Source: CAZPBC01 sp964584775
GTDB taxonomy: Bacteria > Chlamydiota > Chlamydiia > Chlamydiales > SLFE01
Reading direction: 5' to 3'
NCBI GenBank assembly: GCA_964584775.1
Contig: CAZPBC010000001.1
Location: forward strand, 35,526 to 99,525
Length of the DNA: 64,000 bases
Position 1 is the first letter of the stretch. Each line of letters begins with the position of its first letter. The translations under genes and the position numbers were made by a program. The notes under the pieces were generated by a model. The model was not told the DNA's origin. It worked only from the letters and a program-made list of their open reading frames with translations, and searched no databases. Below, piece by piece: positions 9,477 to 17,161 of the stretch.

Positions 9477-10307
9477 TTAGATTAAAAAATATTGAAGGTA
9501 ATTTTTATGGCGGATGAGGAATCGGACTAAATCCGACTTTTTTTCAAACCGCAATTTCAATTTTATCGCGTCGAGTCTTTTTTCTAAAGTTCTGGGTGCG
9601 CGGTTTAGGTGCTTTGCCACTTCTGCGGTTGTCATTCCTTCGGCAAATAAAAGAAGCGCTTCATGTTCATTTTTTGTGAGAGTGGTGATTCGATGTAGTT
9701 GAGGATAGTCAGGAAGGGTCGCTTTGAGGAAAGCTAAGATTTTTTCACGGGTCGTTGAATGAGGAGAGGGGGATTGAAAGTGGACTCCGTACTCATCAAT
9801 GATGGAGACTTTAGCATCTTCAACTTCAGTATTTAAAGAGTCTGTTTCTCTTTCAAAGTGCTCGATGAATTTCTCAATGAGTGGAGCTTGGTTAATGACC
9901 TCGTTTTCGAGATCACACTCTTCGTCTGACATGATCAAGTAGTGGGTCAGCTTGCCGTTCCTGTTTTTGGAGTAGTAGACGGGTTGCTGGAGGTTTGGAA
10001 AGTGGTGTTGGAGTTCGCGATTCACCTTTTGGAGGCATGAGTCGCTGTTTGTAGATTCTAAGAAGAGTCCCTCTTTATTAAACTCAGGGGAGGAGTAACG
10101 GGGATGTCCTTTGTAAAGCTCATTGTCGTAAAAGTACTCTGCGATGTCGATATAGTCGCTAAGATAGGTGACCTCTCCCTCTGGACTTAGAGTGATCTGC
10201 CCAAAATAGCAGGTGGAGAACAGCTCATGAAACGGTTTAAGGAGTCCCGTGAGCTTTTTTTGATGTCTTCTGGATGGACTTAAAAGCGTTTTTGAAACAG
10301 ATCCCAT
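9477..10307 (-). CDS. LuxR-type transcriptional regulator
   Basis: A 276-residue protein with a C-terminal LuxR/NarL helix-turn-helix at about residues 203-265. It includes LTKNEHEALLLFAEGMTTAE and the recognition-helix stretch VAKHLNRAPRTLEKRLDAIK, matching the family pattern of a Leu-Thr start, a Glu, and a TVExHxxNI-like helix. The N-terminal about 180 residues look like a PAS- or autoinducer-binding-like sensor (aromatic-rich strands and helices) and lack a phospho-acceptor Asp pocket, so it is not a classical response regulator. No LuxI-like synthase is visible nearby, so it would be a 'solo' LuxR. It reads away from the tRNA-Asn and is probably monocistronic. Confidence 0.8.
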   Translation of the reverse strand: MGSVSKTLLSPSRRHQKKLTGLLKPFHELFSTCYFGQITLSPEGEVTYLSDYIDIAEYFYDNELYKGHPRYSSPEFNKEGLFLESTNSDSCLQKVNRELQHHFPNLQQPVYYSKNRNGKLTHYLIMSDEECDLENEVINQAPLIEKFIEHFERETDSLNTEVEDAKVSIIDEYGVHFQSPSPHSTTREKILAFLKATLPDYPQLHRITTLTKNEHEALLLFAEGMTTAEVAKHLNRAPRTLEKRLDAIKLKLRFEKKSDLVRFLIRHKNYLQYFLI

Positions 10308-10415
10308 AATACCCCCTAGTTCTTAGGAGAGTATAACATAATCATAACCTAATTCAAAATAGTTACTTCTATAGGACTCTTAGATAGTCTGAAGTGTAAA
10401 TAAATTTTATAATAA

Positions 10416-10445
10416 AAAACACCTGTAGAAGACTACAGGTGTTTT
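10416..10445 (-). terminator. Intrinsic terminator of tRNA-Asn
   Basis: Perfect stem AAAACACCTGTAG / CTACAGGTGTTTT (10416-10428 and 10433-10445) with a 4-nt loop. It lies just downstream of the leftward tRNA-Asn and has a T-rich tract on that strand. Confidence 0.85.
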
Positions 10446-10453
10446 ACTTAGAT

Positions 10454-10525
10454 CTCCGGATGCTGGATTCGAACCAGCGACCAATGGATTAACAGTCCAC
10501 TGCTCTACCGCTGAGCTAATCCGGA
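10454..10525 (-). tRNA. tRNA-Asn (anticodon GTT)
   Basis: 72 nt on the minus strand. The acceptor stem TCCGGAT pairs with ATCCGGA, the D arm begins TAGCTCAGCGGTAGAGCA, the anticodon loop reads CTGTTAA (GTT), and the T loop contains GGTTCGAATCC. The discriminator base is G, as expected for tRNA-Asn. CCA is not encoded. Confidence 0.97.
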
Positions 10526-10546
10526 ACTGGTGGGGAAATTCTAGTG

Positions 10547-10569
10547 GATTGCAGCAATTTCCTGCAATC
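10547..10569. promoter_or_regulatory. Perfect 8-bp inverted repeat upstream of dps
   Basis: GATTGCAG and CTGCAATC (10547-10554 and 10562-10569) form a perfect dyad with a 7-nt spacer, 30 nt before the dps start and just behind the tRNA-Asn 5' end. It could be a repressor operator or an RNA stem-loop in the dps leader. The symmetry is seen directly; a regulatory role is inferred from position. Confidence 0.35.
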
Positions 10570-10598
10570 GTGTACTTTCGGAAAAAAAGGAGAATTTT

Positions 10599-11057
10599 AT
10601 GTCAGTGATGGAAAAAAAGGCCTCTGAACAGATTTTGGTTATGCTTTCAAGAGTGTTATCCAACACCTACCTGCTCTTGGTGAAGACCCAGAATTTCCAC
10701 TGGAACTTGGTTGACCCTCGGTTTCATTCCCTACACGGCTTCTTTGAAGAGCAGTATGAGGATTTGTTTAGTGCAGCTGATGAGATCGCGGAACGGATCC
10801 GTTCGATTGGTCAGCGAGCTCCAGGGTCGATGAGGGAGTTTTTGGATCTCAGCAACCTCGATGAGTCGACAGGATCCTTGACAGGAGATGAGATGCTTTC
10901 TGAGCTTTTAGGGGACCACGAACACCTCGTGAAAGAGCTACGTCAGCAGATTAAGGAGTCCCAGGCGTGTGAGGATGAGGGGACGGCCGACCTCTTAATC
11001 CAGCGCCTCAAGGTGCATGAGAAGAGCGCTTGGATGATCCGCAGTCACATTGGGTAA
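10599..11057 (+). CDS. dps: Dps-family DNA-protection / ferritin-like protein
   Basis: A 152-residue Dps-type mini-ferritin. These form dodecamers that oxidise and store iron and protect DNA from peroxide. The ferroxidase signature is clear: KTQNFHWNLVDPRFHSLHGF, followed by DLFSAADEIAERIRSIG, which supplies the His, Asp and Glu ligands of the inter-subunit iron site. Length and the four-helix pattern are typical. There is little N-terminal lysine-rich tail, so direct DNA binding may be weak. An AAGGAGAA ribosome site precedes the ATG. It ends in a long bidirectional terminator, so the gene is monocistronic. An inverted repeat at 10547-10569 may control it. Confidence 0.93.
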   Translation: MSVMEKKASEQILVMLSRVLSNTYLLLVKTQNFHWNLVDPRFHSLHGFFEEQYEDLFSAADEIAERIRSIGQRAPGSMREFLDLSNLDESTGSLTGDEMLSELLGDHEHLVKELRQQIKESQACEDEGTADLLIQRLKVHEKSAWMIRSHIG

Positions 11058-11067
11058 TAATTTTAAG

Positions 11068-11104
11068 TGAAAAACCTCTGAATTTTCAATTCAGAGGTTT
11101 TTCA
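11068..11104. terminator. Bidirectional terminator between dps and the lipoprotein gene
   Basis: A 17-bp stem (arms 11068-11084 and 11088-11104, beginning TGAAAAACCTCTGAATT) with a 3-nt loop, flanked by A and T runs. It serves the convergent genes ending at 11057 and 11109. Confidence 0.9.
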
Positions 11105-11108
11105 ATCT

Positions 11109-11696
11109 CTAGAGGCGATTGATTTTGAGGATCGCATGAATGAAATTGTAGTTGTACATCAGCTGCTCAATCGCATTGTTAAATGCACACTGTAAAGCTC
11201 GGGTTTTATTTTCTTCTGACTCGATGTAAGCATTGTCAATCACTCCTCGTCCGTAAATGGTTTGTGAGAAATGGGAGCTGCCCCAGGAGTCAGTCACTTT
11301 GACTTTTATGACGAGGCAGGAGTTTCCGGAGACATTGAGGTAGCACCGCTGAAACTCGGTCTCAAATTTTTCGATTTCAACATGCACACAAGCCTTGCCT
11401 GAACAGATACAAAATCCGCGTGCAGCTAGCTCACACTCTAAGGCCTCTTTAAGGCAGCTTGTCAGCTCAATCTCATTCGAAGGAGGTTCAGTCGCTGCTT
11501 CAGCTTCTTCTGTTTCACCTTCTTTAACCTCTAGCTCTGGGACTCTTAAATCTTTAACGCAGACGTCCACATGTGCTTGGCATGCGTTGTTCACAGGAAT
11601 CACCATTTGACAGGGCATGTACTGAACATGGGATTGTCGATGTGTACACCCAAAGAGAATCAAAATCGTGGGAATTAAAGCTGTGATGAGTTTCAT
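11109..11696 (-). CDS. Putative outer-membrane lipoprotein
   Basis: A 195-residue protein starting MKLITALIPTILILFGC, a typical lipoprotein signal with lipobox LFGC and Cys at residue 17. This start is chosen over one 20 codons upstream because an AGGAAT ribosome site lies just before it. The mature part has many cysteines, including CLKEALECELAARGFCICSG, and a negatively charged Glu/Ala-rich loop. The second half has strand-rich character (CVHVEIEKFETEF, SCLVIKVKVTDSW) and a C-terminal helix. This pattern is like small periplasmic-facing lipoproteins of the LptE/DUF799 type, but I cannot assign a family. The cysteine content suggests disulfide bonds in the envelope. Confidence 0.8.
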   Translation of the reverse strand: MKLITALIPTILILFGCTHRQSHVQYMPCQMVIPVNNACQAHVDVCVKDLRVPELEVKEGETEEAEAATEPPSNEIELTSCLKEALECELAARGFCICSGKACVHVEIEKFETEFQRCYLNVSGNSCLVIKVKVTDSWGSSHFSQTIYGRGVIDNAYIESEENKTRALQCAFNNAIEQLMYNYNFIHAILKINRL

Positions 11697-11888
11697 AATT
11701 ATTCCTTTGAAAAGGGTTTCTTTTTTCAGTTGTACTAGAGCTGCCCTTGAGATCACATTCTATTCGATTTTCTGGGCTACTTCATACAACTCTTGAAATG
11801 ATGGTAAGGTAGGGGAGTCTTTAGGACAATCTTTTAACCTGACATGCCCAAAAATATATACCCTAATCCTTTAGGTTAAGACTTTTGA

Positions 11889-13703
11889 TCATGAGATATA
11901 TTCATCTGCAATCGAGCGCTTCTCATGGCTGTCCAGGACGTGGAAGCGGCGGATTTTAGATAGGGTCACAGGTGAAAGCTGGCCAAGGGGAAGGTAGACG
12001 ACTTTTTTTCCAAACCGCTGTGCGTATGACTTGAGGGAGCTACGAGGAGGTTTGGCAGCCACGTAGGTGATCAGGGGCTGGACGGCGTAGTCAATGGCTG
12101 CCATGAGGAGGACTTCTGATTTACTCCGGCAGTTAAAGTAGTCAGGGTCTGTCCAGACATCGTACATCCGTCTTGGAGGGTAGGACATCATAAACCCTCC
12201 ATATTCACAGCGTGAAATTCCTGGTCCGACCACATTGTCCGTCATGGGAGTGGCGTAAAAAGCCATGTCTGACTCTTGCTCATGCTCTCCGAGCCAAGTG
12301 GTTCGCCAGGGGTACGCTTCCCCTTGATTCTCCTCATCCTGAGGTTGATCTTCATCAAAGATCATGACCACTGAGCCCACGCCTCCAGGAGGTTTTCCAT
12401 GGACCTTGACATAGAGCTTCTTTTCGGTGAAGTGACGGATCGTTTCTCGCATGTCGATGCCATCTTCAACGCTCGTCGAAAAGGGAACTGTTTTGGAACC
12501 CTCTTCACTGAGGATTTGACACCCCTTTTTCTTCAGAAACTCTCCGAAATTTTCGACGCTCACATCTTCAGGAGGATAGGAACAGATGGAGAAGGGGCCA
12601 GGGGGAAAGAGGCGTGCGTTCGCGCGGTTCTTACGCACTCTTCTTGCTTGCTGGACCTGTTTTTTGCTCTTCTCTTTGAGATGGAAATGGACCGTCTTAC
12701 TTTTTCCCCAGAGCTCTTTCGCTGTGAGGTCCAGCTCGTCTAGACCATCGACGTTTTTGAGATAGGGGTAGCGGGTCGCGAGCTCCCATGTTTCGTAAGC
12801 ATAGTTGTGGTCGACGCATCCTTTCGCGGCTGAAACAGTCTGAAAAAGGTCGGGAGAAAGCGCACCTGTGATGAGAGAGTAGTTGCGTAAGAACTTCATG
12901 AGTGTTCGAGTCCGTCCACTTGGGAACGTTTCTCCTGTGTTTTCTTTGTAGCTGCTACCAGCTTCGCGGAAGAGTTTCAGGAGAAGCTCTTGGCGGTCGG
13001 GTAGAGAACCACCTCGGCTCTCTTCGTATTGGGAGGAGGTCCATCCCGACTCGGGCATCACTTCGCGGAGACTCTCTTCGGTGAGTGTACAAACTTGAAT
13101 GGCGTCATGGCTGGTGTTGCGAAAGTCGGGGAAGTGGGGACGGTCAAAGTTTTCCAGGATGGCTTCCAAGTGAAACATCCCGGTGACGAAGAGGACCCGG
13201 TCGTGTTGAAGCGAGAGTTCACGGAGGCGTTTCGCCATGTAGAGTTCTCTCTCTTTATCAAAAGGGGAGCGCTTTTGCTGATGGGCTCCGCTTTGAAGGT
13301 AGGCGTCGTAGTAACTTTTCAGACCAATTTTTGAAATTGAATAGCTGTCGGGGAGTGTTTCAAAAACTTCTGGGTATTGATCGACGTCGTAGTCGATGCA
13401 AAAAGTCGGGAGTTCGGCGTCAATACCGAGACGCAATCCCTCGAAAGTCGCTTCACAAGGTTCAGCGAGGGTGTAGAGGGGTTCTAGCTGCTTATTGAAC
13501 GTGACAACAACGCTGATATCGGGAAGACGGGAGGCTGCGTGGAGCATCTGTAGCTGCTGGTTTTCCGGCAGTTCGACGGCGATGCATGTTGGTTGAATGG
13601 CTTGGAAGGCAGCGTGCACTGAGTAGGCACTCTCCATCTTGTAATGGAGAATAGGGACTGCGAAGACATTCTCTTTCTCTACCCAAAAAGGGGGACTTTT
13701 CAC
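11889..13703 (-). CDS. Large protein of unknown function with MoxR ATPase partner
   Basis: A 604-residue soluble protein, third gene of a ttcA-moxR operon (12 nt after the MoxR-type ATPase). The N-terminal about 200 residues resemble TraB/PrgY/ChaN-like domains: ILHYKMESAYSVHAAFQ, then CIAVELPENQQ, and later RVLFVTGMFHLEAIL, a small-residue/His pattern seen in that superfamily. The middle (residues about 320-370) is Lys/Arg-rich. The C-terminal 200 residues contain a Gly/Trp/Tyr-rich stretch (YPWRTTWLGEHEQ) and are unknown to me. Proteins with a TraB-like N-terminus next to MoxR ATPases are known in uncharacterised bacterial gene clusters, and this may be one; that is inference. No VWA-domain protein is visible nearby. 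Confidence 0.8.
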   Translation of the reverse strand: MKSPPFWVEKENVFAVPILHYKMESAYSVHAAFQAIQPTCIAVELPENQQLQMLHAASRLPDISVVVTFNKQLEPLYTLAEPCEATFEGLRLGIDAELPTFCIDYDVDQYPEVFETLPDSYSISKIGLKSYYDAYLQSGAHQQKRSPFDKERELYMAKRLRELSLQHDRVLFVTGMFHLEAILENFDRPHFPDFRNTSHDAIQVCTLTEESLREVMPESGWTSSQYEESRGGSLPDRQELLLKLFREAGSSYKENTGETFPSGRTRTLMKFLRNYSLITGALSPDLFQTVSAAKGCVDHNYAYETWELATRYPYLKNVDGLDELDLTAKELWGKSKTVHFHLKEKSKKQVQQARRVRKNRANARLFPPGPFSICSYPPEDVSVENFGEFLKKKGCQILSEEGSKTVPFSTSVEDGIDMRETIRHFTEKKLYVKVHGKPPGGVGSVVMIFDEDQPQDEENQGEAYPWRTTWLGEHEQESDMAFYATPMTDNVVGPGISRCEYGGFMMSYPPRRMYDVWTDPDYFNCRSKSEVLLMAAIDYAVQPLITYVAAKPPRSSLKSYAQRFGKKVVYLPLGQLSPVTLSKIRRFHVLDSHEKRSIADEYIS

Positions 13704-13714
13704 GTGCGCGCTCC

Positions 13715-14560
13715 CTACGGTAAATAGTCTTGAGCTTCATCGCCCAGTGTCATGATCACAGCTTGACGCAAGAGCCCTTCATGGACTCCTGTCGTTCCTA
13801 AGGACTTCATCCTTTTTGCTGCGTAACGAGCGATGTTGATTCCATCCCGGACAGTGTAGTTCTCGTTGGCTCCGTGAGCTTTCTGCAACAAGTTGACCAC
13901 GTAGTTGAGAATGTGCTCGTCAAGGAAAGGGAGATTTTCCTCAAGGATCCGACGCTCCTCTTCTGCCTCTGGAAAGTCGAGATATATTTGTGGTTGGAGG
14001 CGGCTGTGAATGTATTCAGGAATTTCAAATGTGGAAGCGTCGTCGTTCATAGTGACCGCAATCCGAAACCCGGGATCGGCATGGATTTTAAGCCCCGCGA
14101 CGATCGACTCAATATAGCGACGGGTGTCAAGGAGTGGAGCTAGCGAAGCCCACGACTTTTCGCTCATCCGGTTCGCTTCATCGAGGATGCAAACTCCACC
14201 GCGGATCATGGCTGTCACTAGGGTGGAGGCGACGTAACGGATCCCTCCGGCTTTATCCACAACAGGGGTGATGAGAAGATCTTCAGGACGGGTATCCATT
14301 GTACACTGGAAGATGTAGACATCCTTCTCTAGTTTTTTGGCTGCAGCGTAGGCAAGGGTTGTTTTTCCAACGCCCGGTTTTCCAATCAAACGCGGGTTGA
14401 GGGGGATATCTTCAGGGCTTAAAACAAACCAAGCGGCCAACAACTGATCCATCACATCTTTTTGTCCGATCCATTGGTAGTTAAATTGATCAGGTAGCAT
14501 GAGAGAGAGCTCGACTCCTTGGATTTCTGTGGTCGGTTCGTGGGCGTCGCTATGTTCCAT
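13715..14560 (-). CDS. MoxR-type AAA+ ATPase
   Basis: A 281-residue AAA+ ATPase of the MoxR/RavA type; these act as chaperone-like remodelers of partner proteins. Walker A GKPGVGKTT is at residues 60-68 and Walker B CILDEANR has Asp127-Glu128. A sensor region (RIAVTMNDD) and arginine-finger region (IPEYIHSRLQPQIYLDFPEA) follow. The start at 14558-14560 has a GAGGAAA ribosome site 10 nt after the ttcA stop; a longer in-frame extension overlapping ttcA is rejected. Tight linkage to the 604-residue downstream gene suggests that protein is its substrate or partner. Confidence 0.9.
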   Translation of the reverse strand: MEHSDAHEPTTEIQGVELSLMLPDQFNYQWIGQKDVMDQLLAAWFVLSPEDIPLNPRLIGKPGVGKTTLAYAAAKKLEKDVYIFQCTMDTRPEDLLITPVVDKAGGIRYVASTLVTAMIRGGVCILDEANRMSEKSWASLAPLLDTRRYIESIVAGLKIHADPGFRIAVTMNDDASTFEIPEYIHSRLQPQIYLDFPEAEEERRILEENLPFLDEHILNYVVNLLQKAHGANENYTVRDGINIARYAAKRMKSLGTTGVHEGLLRQAVIMTLGDEAQDYLP

Positions 14561-14570
14561 ACGTTTCCTC

Positions 14571-15323
14571 TTACGGGGTGTTGGCTTTGTCAGATCCATA
14601 GAGGAGGCTTGCACTGGCGAGGTTCTTCTTCGCGTGAGGGAAAGCGCTCTCGATCTCTTGAATCCACTGTTTGACTTTTTTACGGTTGGAGTTTTGTCCG
14701 ACGGGGCACTGGCAAGTGATCCGCATGAAATTGTACTGTTTTGCAAATTGAATGATGTCCTCTTCATTGACGTAAATGAGAGGGCGGATGATGCGTACAT
14801 CATAGTGTTGCATCGCCACTTTCGGAAGCATGCCAGCAAACTCACCCTTTTGAAGAAGGTTCATCATGAGAGTTTCGCTGTTGTCTTCACGGTGATGTCC
14901 AAAAGCAATGGTGTGTGCTCCCGCTTCTTTCGCAGCATCGAAGAGGAGCTTCCTTCGTTCTCTTGAACAGCTATAACACTCCAGCTCTTCAAGGGTCTTT
15001 GTCGACTCCTTCACGATTAGAGGGATCTCCATCTCTTTGCAGATCGCTTGAAGAAAGCCCGTTCCGATGCCGGCACCACAGGTGTACTCTCCAGCAACAT
15101 GGACGGCGACGATTTCAAAGGGGGGGAGTCCATATCCAGAGATCGCTTTCAGCATATAGAGCAGCGTGAGGCTGTCCTTTCCCCCACTGAGGGCAACCGC
15201 GACTTTTTTCTCTTCTCCGAGCAACTCGAAGTCAAAAAAAGCTTTTCTTACCTTGCTTTCGATGAGCTTGCCAAGGGAGGTCCATGGGGGTTTCGCAACG
15301 GGGACGTGTATTGCAAGTGTCAT
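14571..15323 (-). CDS. ttcA: tRNA 2-thiocytidine biosynthesis protein TtcA-like
   Basis: A 250-residue PP-loop ATPase that thiolates C32 of some tRNAs. It has the ATP-binding motif ALSGGKDSLTLL near residue 44. The CYSCSRERR motif and the later CQCPVG supply the three cysteines that hold the [4Fe-4S] cluster in TtcA. Length is close to the normal 270-310 but slightly short at the N-terminus. It is the first gene of an operon with a MoxR-type ATPase and a 604-residue protein, an unusual neighbourhood for a tRNA-modifying enzyme. A related PP-loop enzyme of the TtcA/CTU family with another base target is possible. Confidence 0.88.
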   Translation of the reverse strand: MTLAIHVPVAKPPWTSLGKLIESKVRKAFFDFELLGEEKKVAVALSGGKDSLTLLYMLKAISGYGLPPFEIVAVHVAGEYTCGAGIGTGFLQAICKEMEIPLIVKESTKTLEELECYSCSRERRKLLFDAAKEAGAHTIAFGHHREDNSETLMMNLLQKGEFAGMLPKVAMQHYDVRIIRPLIYVNEEDIIQFAKQYNFMRITCQCPVGQNSNRKKVKQWIQEIESAFPHAKKNLASASLLYGSDKANTP

Positions 15324-15398
15324 AAATAATTTACATCTCTTTAATTATATTCCGTAAAATTGTAAAATTCTCGCAGAAACAAGTCAATTTCAGAGATT

Positions 15399-15689
15399 AT
15401 GAGCGATAAAATTAAAAGAAATGACCCTTGTCCTTGTGGTTCTGGCAAGAAATTCAAAGCCTGCTGCTGGGTCAAGGAACAAGAAAAGAAGCAAAAACGT
15501 TTCTCCGCCTCTAAAATGGTCGCTAAAAACCCCATGGCTGGGCTCTTTGCGAACATGCATACTGAGATGGAGGACCTGAAGCGCCGCGTCGAGAAGACGA
15601 AGCGTAAGGCTGAGGAGCAGAAGGCAAAGCAAGCTGAAGCAGCTGAAGAGGCTCCTGCTCAAGAGACTCCCGAGGCGGAATCTGAATAA
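15399..15689 (+). CDS. SEC-C motif protein with coiled-coil tail
   Basis: A 96-residue protein whose N-terminus is a SEC-C zinc-binding motif (RNDPCPCGSGKKFKACC), like that at the C-terminus of SecA. The rest is a Lys/Glu/Ala-rich helical, probably coiled-coil, tail. It is divergent from ttcA and upstream of tRNA-Thr/tRNA-Tyr. Small SEC-C proteins are widespread and bind zinc; their roles are mostly unknown, with some linked to protein export or the ribosome. Confidence 0.85.
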   Translation: MSDKIKRNDPCPCGSGKKFKACCWVKEQEKKQKRFSASKMVAKNPMAGLFANMHTEMEDLKRRVEKTKRKAEEQKAKQAEAAEEAPAQETPEAESE

Positions 15690-15695
15690 TCTCCC

Positions 15696-15725
15696 TTGTC
15701 CAAAATCGTTTTCTTTTGCTATAAA
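15696..15725 (+). promoter_or_regulatory. Putative promoter for tRNA-Thr/tRNA-Tyr
   Basis: TTGTCC (-35, 15696-15701) and TATAAA (-10, 15720-15725) are separated by 18 nt, with a TG two bases upstream of the -10. The spacing places transcription start just before tRNA-Thr at 15738. Sequence match is good; function inferred. Confidence 0.55.
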
Positions 15726-15737
15726 TTGACCCTCGCT

Positions 15738-15810
15738 GCTGACATAGCTCAATTGGCAGAGCACCTGATTTGTAATCAGGCGGTTGTTGGTTCGATTCCG
15801 ACTGTCAGCA
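15738..15810 (+). tRNA. tRNA-Thr (anticodon TGT)
   Basis: 73 nt. Acceptor stem GCTGACA pairs with TGTCAGC, D arm TAGCTCAATTGGCAGAGCA, anticodon loop TTTGTAA (TGT), T loop GGTTCGATTCC, discriminator A. Followed 11 nt later by tRNA-Tyr, probably one transcript. Confidence 0.97.
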
Positions 15811-15821
15811 ATTCCCTTTTA

Positions 15822-15905
15822 GGGGGTGTCGCATAGTGGCCAATTGCAACGGACTGTAACTCCGTCTACCTTAGGTATACGTTGGTTCGAATCCAACCAC
15901 CCCCA
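15822..15905 (+). tRNA. tRNA-Tyr (anticodon GTA)
   Basis: 84 nt class II tRNA. Acceptor GGGGGTG pairs with CACCCCC, the anticodon loop reads CTGTAAC (GTA), the long variable arm is TACCTTAGGTA, and the T loop is GGTTCGAATCC, with discriminator A. The accessory island begins immediately downstream. Confidence 0.96.
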
Positions 15906-15934
15906 ATTGTCAAAAACAGCTTTAAGAGATACCC

Positions 15935-15965
15935 AAGCGGCGCTCTACTTAGTAGAGCGCCGCTT
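15935..15965 (+). terminator. Hairpin downstream of tRNA-Tyr
   Basis: Arms AAGCGGCGCTCTACT (15935-15949) and AGTAGAGCGCCGCTT (15951-15965) are perfectly complementary. The T tract after it is weak. It likely ends the tRNA transcript. The right half of this hairpin is also the beginning of the ~95-bp direct repeat. Confidence 0.65.
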
Positions 15966-16038
15966 TGCTTTCCCCAAAATCTGAGTTCTGAAAATGGGGG
16001 GTAAATGTTTTGAGGGACAGAAAAAAGTTTAAGAAAGT
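15945..16038 (+). repeat. Direct repeat copy 1 (~95 bp)
   Basis: Begins CTACTTAGTAGAG inside the tRNA hairpin and ends AAAAAAGTTTAAGAAAGT. It matches 16899-16993 at roughly 85-90% identity by eye, including the shared core ATCTGAGTTCTGAAAAT. The two copies bracket the membrane-protein gene at 16400-16846. Confidence 0.8.
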
Positions 16039-16399
16039 GAGGCCGGGTCTTTAGGTGAGGTGATAGGTTAGATAGGAAGTAGATGAGAGTGTGAATCCCC
16101 GGTGGTTTTTTTGAAAATGGGGGGGGAGCTCTGTTTTACAAAGCGCTGATCTTCGGAAAATGGTCAACAGGTTTGAGTTTCATTGGGGTTTAGCACGTAG
16201 CTAAACGATTTATTTAAAGCCCAAGAAGGCTGGGGCTCATCCGGGGCCCTGTCTATTTTTGGCATCAATCGGAAAGCGGATTTAGAACATTTCACTTCTC
16301 TCTCATCGAAATATGAATATTCCATTCAGGTCTTCAAAAATTAAGCTCACTTTTTTATAATTGTCCTTAAAATATAACCACAAAAAAGGTAGCATAACC

Positions 16400-16846
16400 A
16401 TGTTGGTAAATTCCTTAAAACAAAATTGTAGTCTAGCTTCTCCCGCCTCTTTTGGAGGTGTATGTATCAATCCTATTGCAGGTGTCAGCATTCACCTGAT
16501 CGCAGCAGCACCCATATTAGCTATAGCCCACGCCATTGCGAAACACACCGCAACAGACTTAAAATCTTACACTTTACACTTCCTAGGAATGACAGTTCCA
16601 GCAACTGTGATAACAGCTGTCGCCATTCTGGCTCTAACTTCCACACCAATTACTGCAGCCACTCTAGCGATCATGGTTGGTGATATGCTCTTTTTTGAAG
16701 TCGCTAGTCTCATTGGAGTATTATTTGCTCTTAAAAACCAAAATTTTGGCTCCCGTGAGTATTACCTCGCTCAATATATGCAAGATACAATTGACAGTAC
16801 AACCATACCTCCCTTAGACGAGTATATGGCATCGACAAGAGCTTAG
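16400..16846 (+). CDS. Small bilobed membrane protein
   Basis: A 148-residue protein with two long hydrophobic regions. The first (about residues 24-48) includes SIHLIAAAPILAIAHAIA; the second (about 58-115) is VPATVITAVAILALTS followed by a third stretch ending LIGVLFAL. The C-terminus is polar. The start chosen (MLVNSLKQN) has an AAGGT ribosome site; a start 13 codons upstream lacks one. The pattern resembles chlamydial inclusion-membrane or small integral membrane proteins; no domain is recognised. It lies between two direct repeats in the island behind tRNA-Tyr, in sequence richer in A/T than the surroundings, consistent with acquired DNA. Confidence 0.7.
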   Translation: MLVNSLKQNCSLASPASFGGVCINPIAGVSIHLIAAAPILAIAHAIAKHTATDLKSYTLHFLGMTVPATVITAVAILALTSTPITAATLAIMVGDMLFFEVASLIGVLFALKNQNFGSREYYLAQYMQDTIDSTTIPPLDEYMASTRA

Positions 16847-16898
16847 GTGCCATAAACAGTGAGTGAAGGTAAAGACAGGTTAGAGATTGAAAAGGATC

Positions 16899-16993
16899 CT
16901 ACTTAGTCGAGGGCCGCTTTGCTATTCCCCAAATCTGAGTTCTGAAAATTGGGGGAGAAAATTTTTGAGGGATGGAAAAAAGTTTAAGAAAGT
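16899..16993 (+). repeat. Direct repeat copy 2 (~95 bp)
   Basis: Second copy of the repeat at 15945-16038. It has lost the left arm of the tRNA hairpin but keeps CTACTTAGTCGAG, the core ATCTGAGTTCTGAAAAT and the end AAAAAAGTTTAAGAAAGT. Differences are scattered substitutions plus small indels. Confidence 0.8.
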
Positions 16994-17034
16994 TTTTCTT
17001 TGTCCTACCCTATTTTCGAAGGCGTGGATGACCT

Positions 17035-17161
17035 TAGAGATGTTCTACTTAATGCAGAAATCTTCGACTGCAAACCCAATCTCAACCTCTTCTGGTATTT
17101 GCGGGATCACATTCATGTTGGGGCAACTGTTTGCCTAACTCTATTCATTTACAGAATCGAA
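17035..17161 (-). pseudogene. Decayed tail of the ankyrin gene at 17162-17668
   Basis: Directly downstream of the shorter ankyrin gene the minus strand reads VEIGFAVEDFCIK, stop, NISKVIHAFENR. This matches EEGKSEVAIQDLCSKYNISI at the C-terminus of the neighbouring 729-residue ankyrin protein. At the nucleotide level 17037-17110 resembles 18047-18120 (for example AGAGATGTTCTACTTA against AGAGATGTTGTACTTA). Stops and frameshifts show it is no longer translated. With a small hydrophilic gap before it, this region (and the 16994-17034 spacer) holds nothing else. Confidence 0.65.

Larger units (their letters stand above)
15906..16399. other. Gene-free stretch after tRNA-Tyr
   Basis: 494 nt without a credible gene. 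It holds the tRNA hairpin and repeat copy 1, a second short occurrence of GAAAATGGGGGG near 16113-16125, and then an AT-rich leader before the gene at 16400. I see nothing else in it. Confidence 0.6.

Noticed and set aside
12399..12743. Rightward frame of 114 residues
   Set aside because: Antisense to the 604-residue protein; no signal of its own.
14561..14845. Longer start for the MoxR-type ATPase
   Set aside because: It would overlap ttcA, and a ribosome site sits just before the ATG at 14560.
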